Program-made: the position numbers and the translations under genes | From: Phoronis australis | Lineage: Eukaryota; Phoronida; Phoronidae | Assembly: GCA_002633005.1 (NCBI GenBank) | Contig: NMRA01000150.1 | Coordinates: 717,613-737,913, forward strand | DNA: 20,301 bases | Direction of reading: 5' to 3' | In this document: positions 19,869 through 20,301 of the stretch, in pieces | Position numbering within the stretch: the stretch's first letter is position 1 | Layout: every line of letters starts with the position of its first letter | Notes under the pieces: generated by a model | Told to the model about the DNA's origin: nothing | Seen by the model: the letters and a program-made list of their open reading frames with translations, nothing else | The model's database searches: none

Positions 19869-19958
19869 AAAAAAAATACGGAAATCGAGTGACACAGACT
19901 CGCACTCACGAGCTAGTGCTCAGCGCGCGCATGCGTTACCACTACACCACCACGATTT
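19869..19958 (-). ncRNA. tRNA-like Pol III unit (SINE head or tRNA pseudogene)
   Basis: On the minus strand, TGGTGTAGTGG (19949-19939) fits the A-box consensus TRGYNNARNNG exactly. AGTGCGAGTCT (19906-19896) is a B-box match at about 8 of 11 positions, at a tRNA-like spacing of 43 bases. The flanks AAATCG (19958-19953) and CGATTT can pair as a worn acceptor stem. A T8 run (19876-19869), a Pol III terminator, follows. Anticodon and T stems do not fold cleanly and no anticodon can be assigned. With roughly 200 bases of downstream body to 19677 this would suit a tRNA-derived SINE; a lone tRNA pseudogene is the alternative. Confidence 0.55.
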
Positions 19959-20301
19959 ATCTAATAATCTCATACTAAGAGACCTACTTGTTTATGGTCC
20001 ACAGCGTTTGCGCGCGAAACCTACTTCTCTTTGTATGCTTATTACACGTTTTGTGCCATCGATTCTTAACAAATTTGTCGTATTTAAAATAGTCTTCAAA
20101 TGCCCAAAAGACCAAATCCGTTTTTCTTGTTGGCAATAATGACGGGATTGCTTTGCTTTGGAAATCGTCTTAAGATAAGGTTTGACAAAGAGAGTATTGC
20201 GAGTTTCTGAGTGATTCACTAAGGCTTCGATTAAAATTCACATCTTACCAGCAGCTTCTGTTTTTTCATCGTCACTCAGGTTCCATTTTCTTTAAAAAAT
20301 G
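19959..20301. other. No identifiable feature
   Basis: Sequence to the window edge with no recognised gene. A minus-strand frame at 19992-20219 (75 codons) has no known motif. The TCAGGTTCCA copy at 20276-20285 is the only notable item. Confidence 0.4.

Noticed and set aside
1-20301. CRISPR array, operon, bacterial or phage gene cluster
   Set aside because: No regularly spaced short repeats with unique spacers, no ribosome-binding-site-led gene series and no long coding frames; the sequence is eukaryotic in character.

Overview
The window is AT-rich, gene-poor eukaryotic DNA. It has no operons and no long open frames, but it has GT/AG splice-like sites, retroelement relics, several short inverted-repeat transposons and one run of N. 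The mix of elements (non-LTR reverse transcriptase relic, LTR-type gag relic, tRNA-like head, several MITE-like elements) suggests an animal, probably a marine invertebrate or basal deuterostome. The sequence alone does not allow a species call. No complete protein-coding gene can be supported.

Layout. 1-1000: a diverged direct-repeat pair and an (ATTG)n run. 1085-2229: a GC- and CpG-rich degenerate tandem array. 2230-2362: a short dispersed element with an internal hairpin, with a second copy at 9046-9182. 2370-4604: a decayed gag-like gene on the minus strand. It holds two single-n junctions (3061, 4058), each flanked by a direct duplication, which look like unmerged contig overlaps. 4867-5486: one copy of a repeat whose second copy is at 17949-18368. 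The first copy carries an extra ~229 bp inverted-repeat insertion (5114-5342) with an apparent 5-bp target duplication; the second copy is empty at that point. 6638-6762: a small foldback. 7034-7088: the best host-gene signal, a probable signal-peptide exon on the plus strand ending at a GTAAGT donor. 9419-9703: assembly gap. 10265-10738: a clear MITE with ~57-bp terminal inverted repeats. 10739-15250: little that can be named, apart from hairpins and two weak exon candidates. 15252-15413: an 81-bp tandem duplication. 16216-16280: a CAT-rich low-complexity tract. 17481-17659: a small inverted-repeat element. 18592-19388: the C-terminal end of a 5'-truncated non-LTR reverse transcriptase on the minus strand. 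19677-19958: a tRNA-like head with Pol III boxes and a T8 run, beside a terminus resembling hAT transposon ends.

How it fits together: most of what can be read is transposable-element debris inside an intron or intergenic region. If the 7034-7088 exon is real, most of the right-hand window may be intron of that gene. Two later phase-compatible exon candidates (13422-13522 and 16753-16797) are recorded as hypotheses only. I see no evidence for a new multi-gene system. The most informative items are the occupied/empty repeat pair, the long-TIR MITE, the hairpin-bearing dispersed repeat and the signal-peptide exon.
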